Origin: an uncultured Altererythrobacter sp.
GTDB lineage: Bacteria; Pseudomonadota; Alphaproteobacteria; Sphingomonadales; Sphingomonadaceae
DNA: 7,715 nt
NCBI GenBank assembly: GCA_938009055.1
Contig: CALLIO010000040.1
Location: 1 to 7,715, forward strand
Direction: 5' to 3'
Every line of letters begins with the position of its first letter. The stretch's first letter is position 1. Below are positions 5,863 to 7,715 of the stretch, piece by piece. The notes below the pieces were generated by a model that ran no database searches, was not told where the DNA came from, and saw nothing but the letters and a program-made list of their open reading frames with translations. The position numbers and the translations under genes are program-made.

Positions 5863-6034
5863 TGTCTTTCTACCTGCCTTGCGGGCCAGCGCATTGGCGC
5901 AAAGCCCAGTTGATTGTGTTCAGTGATTCTTCGCAATCAAACGTGGCAGGCGCAGCGGGCAGGAGCAAGCCGCTGAGCGGGTTTTCAGCAGATAGATGCA
6001 GTCAAAATGGAGGTTTCTACTTAAGTGCGGCTAC
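5863..6034. other. Intergenic region between coq9 and ssb
   Basis: 172 bases. Besides the ssb promoter candidate it has the first copy of the tandem repeat and a minor CCGC-TGA-GCGG stem (5970-5980), which has a short T-run only on the + strand and so does not serve coq9. No gene was seen. Confidence 0.5.
5910..5940 (-). promoter_or_regulatory. Candidate ssb promoter with LexA/SOS-box-like element
   Basis: On the - strand TTGATT (5940-5935), 16 bases, then CACAAT (5918-5913) makes a plausible sigma-70-type promoter about 50 bases before ssb. Within the spacer, GAAG-N7-GAAC (5932-5918; GTTC-N7-CTTC on +) differs by one base from the alphaproteobacterial LexA box GTTC-N7-GTTC. The region is also bounded by an exact inverted repeat TTGATTG (5910-5916) and CAATCAA (5934-5940). 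All of these are by-eye matches. Confidence 0.4.
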
Positions 6035-6045
6035 CTAAGTGCCGG
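6017..6045. repeat. Tandem ~14-bp near-repeat at the coq9 3' end
   Basis: CTACTTAAGTGCGG (6017-6030) is followed directly by CTACCTAAGTGCCGG (6031-6045): one substitution and one extra C. The second copy contains the last codons and stop of coq9; the first lies just beyond. It looks like a short duplication of the gene end. Confidence 0.55.
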
Positions 6046-6706
6046 GATAACGAAGCCGCCCGAGAAAACGCGACATGCTGAAATGCTCGCGCGCCTCTCC
6101 ATTCGATCCACCCAGCCATTTGGCCTTGGCCTTCTCGAACTTCATCACGCCATCAATCCGGCGGTCGAGGAAAGCATAAGTAGCAGCTTTACCCTCGCTT
6201 TCGTCATCGACGAAGACAGCCAGCGTTGCGCCATAAAGGCCCGACAGGATCGCGCGCTTGGTATAGTGATTGTAGTCAGTCGCCGTGTCGCCTGCGATCC
6301 GCCACATCAGATCAGCGCTGGCCCAACCCAGCTTCACAGAAGTGCGGGCATTTTGCGGCATAGCCATGATCGAACGCGCACGGCGCAGGGCTTCTTCCAG
6401 CCCCGCAATCGCCTCGAGCCGGAAAGCAACCAGCGCGCGAATACGTTCGCGGATTTTCATCGCTTCGATCCGTTCAGGCGGAAAAGCTTCGATCATGGCC
6501 GCGTCGACGCCTTCGATCCAAGCGGTTATCATATCCATCGGGCCGCCGGGATAGGCGAGTTTGGCGATATCCTTGTCCGCGCCCGCCATTTCAGCCGCAG
6601 TTTCCAGCGCCGTCTCGTTCCATCCATCAAAGATCGCAGAGGCGGCGATTTCCGGTGCAAGCGCAAGCCTGAGCTCGTCGAGCGTCATATCGGCGTAGTC
6701 GTTCAT
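6035..6706 (-). CDS. COQ9 family ubiquinone biosynthesis protein
   Basis: A 223-residue protein with no signal peptide. The first ~60 residues resemble the TetR-like N-terminus known in COQ9 (LAPEIAASAIFDGWNETALE, then a second helix pair). The COQ9 domain spans about 110-190: W128-x-x-x-D-x-M-W-R-I-A-G-D-T-A-T-D, then YNHYTKRAILSGLYGATL (145-162) and V-F-V-D-D-E-S. COQ9 is a lipid-binding partner that presents demethoxyubiquinone to the COQ7 hydroxylase; the bacterial protein is presumed to do likewise at the inner membrane. ATG 6706 lies 3 bases after the stop of the ankyrin gene, with no clear ribosome site, so translation is probably coupled. An in-frame ATG six codons later (6688) is an alternative start. 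The stop TAG lies in a small tandem repeat (separate entry). No good terminator was seen downstream. Confidence 0.88.
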   Translation of the reverse strand: MNDYADMTLDELRLALAPEIAASAIFDGWNETALETAAEMAGADKDIAKLAYPGGPMDMITAWIEGVDAAMIEAFPPERIEAMKIRERIRALVAFRLEAIAGLEEALRRARSIMAMPQNARTSVKLGWASADLMWRIAGDTATDYNHYTKRAILSGLYGATLAVFVDDESEGKAATYAFLDRRIDGVMKFEKAKAKWLGGSNGEAREHFSMSRFLGRLRYPGT

Positions 6707-6709
6707 GAG

Positions 6710-7315
6710 TTAAAAGCTTGGCCCATAGCTGGCGTTGTTTTGCTTATCCTTGCGCGCTTCATCTGCTTTCTTGAACTCGCTCATGATCATCCCATTGGAT
6801 TTGAGCAATTGCGCATAGTCACGCGCGGTACGGCCAGAATTGTCAGTGCGGTCAGGATTGGCCCCTTGCGCCAAAAGGACCCGGACAAGCTCAGCATTGC
6901 GCGCATGAACGGCTGCAATCAGCGGTGTTTCGCCTGAACTGTCGCTCACATCGATATTGGCGCCCGCTTTAATCAGCGCTTCTACTCCATCAAGATGGCC
7001 AAGGCGCACTGCGATCTGAATTGGCGCAACGCCCTTATTATCGCGGATATTGGGATTGGCTCCGCGCTGCGTCAGGAAGCGGATCCATGACGTATCGCGC
7101 CGCGAGGTAACGATATGCAGCGCAGTCTCGCCAGAGGTAATGTCGCGAGTGTTGACAATGGTCGTCCCCGGCTCATTGAGCGCATCGGTGACGTCCTGCC
7201 CCTCACGATCCTTGACCGCTTTCAAAAACTGATAGCCTTCAGAAAAACCCTGCGCGACAACCGGCGCAGTGCTCACCGCTGCCAATGCAGCAAATGCCCA
7301 GATAAAGTTACGCAT
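6710..7315 (-). CDS. Secreted ankyrin-repeat protein
   Basis: A 201-residue protein with a Sec signal peptide (MRNFIWAFAALAAVSTAPVVA, likely cut after Ala21), so it should act in the periplasm. The mature part starts with a short helical lead (GYQFLKAVKDREGQDV) and then ankyrin repeats: SGETALHIVTS (from 61), KGVAPIQIAVRLGHLDGVEAL (94-114) and SGETPLIAAVHARNAELVRVLL (127-148), plus a degenerate fourth beginning SGRTARDYAQLL (160-171). Ankyrin repeats bind proteins; the partner is unknown and I assign no function. The open frame extends 11 codons further upstream (7348), but ATG 7315 has a good GAGAGG site and puts the signal peptide at the N-terminus. It is followed after 3 bases by coq9, which implies one operon. 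It diverges from the SCO1 gene. Confidence 0.85.
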   Translation of the reverse strand: MRNFIWAFAALAAVSTAPVVAQGFSEGYQFLKAVKDREGQDVTDALNEPGTTIVNTRDITSGETALHIVTSRRDTSWIRFLTQRGANPNIRDNKGVAPIQIAVRLGHLDGVEALIKAGANIDVSDSSGETPLIAAVHARNAELVRVLLAQGANPDRTDNSGRTARDYAQLLKSNGMIMSEFKKADEARKDKQNNASYGPSF

Positions 7316-7325
7316 AACACCTCTC
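7316..7325 (-). promoter_or_regulatory. Ribosome binding site deciding the ankyrin gene start
   Basis: GAGAGG (7325-7320 on the - strand) lies 4 bases before ATG 7315. It supports this start over the ATG at 7348, which would place charged residues ahead of the signal peptide. Confidence 0.65.
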
Positions 7326-7362
7326 ACGGCGCTGTCATCCTTTCGCAATTCATGGCATCAAG

Positions 7363-7395
7363 CCCTTGAAACGGCCCGTTGCACACACCCATTTA
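7363..7395 (+). promoter_or_regulatory. Possible sigma-32-like promoter of the SCO1 gene
   Basis: CCCTTGAA at 7363-7370 and CCCATTTA at 7388-7395 resemble the heat-shock -35 and -10 elements, but the gap (17 bases between GAA and CCCATTTA) is longer than the usual 13-15. A sigma-70 reading (TTGAAA) gives a poor -10. The -10 ends 7-8 bases before ATG 7403, the same spacing as at hslV. Confidence 0.3.
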
Positions 7396-7402
7396 GCAGA
7401 GC

Positions 7403-7715
7403 ATGAACAAGCACGCGAATCCAAATCTTACAGCCAAATCATGGCTCACGGCTCTCACCGCAACAATCGCGATATGGGGGCTGGCGTCCTGCGGTCCAAC
7501 CCCTGCTCCCAACCTTTCCGAAGCGCCGCTGGCAGGCGCGACGATTGGCGGCGATGTCGCACTGGTGGATGAGGACGGGCGCGAGGTCAGCTTTTACGAC
7601 TATAATGGGCAGTACCGGATGGTCTATTTCGGCTATGCCTATTGCCCCGATATCTGCCCCTATGATGTGCAACGCATGGCCAAGGGGTATGAGGATTTCA
7701 AAGTAGCCAATCCTG
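7403..7715 (+). CDS. SCO1/SenC/PrrC family copper chaperone, N-terminal part (3' end outside window)
   Basis: The frame opens at ATG 7403 and is still open at the window edge (104 codons visible). An in-frame TAG three codons upstream fixes this as the first ATG. The N-terminus has a short charged lead, a hydrophobic segment (residues 14-28) and a lipobox LASC with Cys30, so it is probably a lipoprotein or membrane-anchored protein facing the periplasm. The thioredoxin-like domain then begins: ALVDEDGREVSFYDYNG, RMVYFGYAYCPDICPYDV, with the copper-binding pair Cys81 and Cys85 in CPDIC. SCO proteins deliver copper, or electrons, to the CuA site of cytochrome oxidase. The third ligand His lies beyond the window. 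The ribosome site is weak (AGCAGAGC directly before ATG). It diverges from the ankyrin gene over an 87-base gap. Confidence 0.9.
   Translation, partial: MNKHANPNLTAKSWLTALTATIAIWGLASCGPTPAPNLSEAPLAGATIGGDVALVDEDGREVSFYDYNGQYRMVYFGYAYCPDICPYDVQRMAKGYEDFKVANP

Noticed and set aside
5970..5989. Possible terminator downstream of coq9
   Set aside because: A 4-bp stem with T residues only on the wrong strand.
5996..6937. 313-codon open frame on the + strand, antisense to coq9 and the ankyrin gene
   Set aside because: It lies over two genes with clear families on the - strand and has the composition of a reverse-strand shadow.

Overview
The window looks like chromosomal housekeeping DNA from an alphaproteobacterium, most likely a sphingomonad (Erythrobacteraceae- or Sphingomonadaceae-like). 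This is inferred from protein character and gene content: an Atm1-type ABC exporter, hslV placed before hslU, a BamE-like lipoprotein, a CBP3-type cytochrome bc1 chaperone, a YceD/DUF177 protein, COQ9 and a glycine-rich Ssb. Ten protein genes are visible, all with intact frames; the first and last are cut by the window edges. I see no tRNA, rRNA, CRISPR array, insertion sequence or phage gene.

Layout. (1) 1-1078, + strand: C-terminal half of an Atm1/ABCB7-type ABC exporter. (2) 1082-3370, - strand: a compact heat-shock operon hslV, hslU and an ACT-domain (DUF2241-type) gene, read from right to left; its last gene converges on the ABC gene with only 3 bases between stop codons. (3) 3433-3897, - strand: a BamE/SmpA/OmlA-family outer-membrane lipoprotein. 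(4) 3898-4099: a 202-base divergent regulatory region with two perfect inverted repeats. (5) 4100-5164, + strand: a cbp3-like chaperone gene directly abutting yceD. (6) 5165-5310: a spacer with a terminator hairpin that serves best the leftward ssb gene. (7) 5311-5862, - strand: ssb, preceded by a candidate promoter with an SOS-box-like element. (8) 6035-7315, - strand: a secreted ankyrin-repeat gene followed, 3 bases later, by coq9. (9) 7403-7715, + strand: the start of a SCO1/SenC copper chaperone, diverging from the ankyrin gene; its frame runs off the window.

Functional theme. HslVU is the ATP-dependent cytoplasmic protease. Several other genes concern respiratory-chain assembly: CBP3 (bc1 complex), COQ9 (ubiquinone synthesis), SCO1 (cytochrome oxidase CuA site) and the Atm1-type exporter (glutathione-linked sulfur/metal compounds). 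Ssb and YceD serve replication/repair and probably 23S rRNA/ribosome supply.

The most useful non-coding observations are a heat-shock (sigma-32-type) promoter so close to hslV that the mRNA should be leaderless or nearly so; a weaker promoter of similar type with the same spacing ahead of SCO1; and an alphaproteobacterial LexA-like half-site pair inside the candidate ssb promoter. I did not find a convincing undescribed biological system here; the gene content is conventional.
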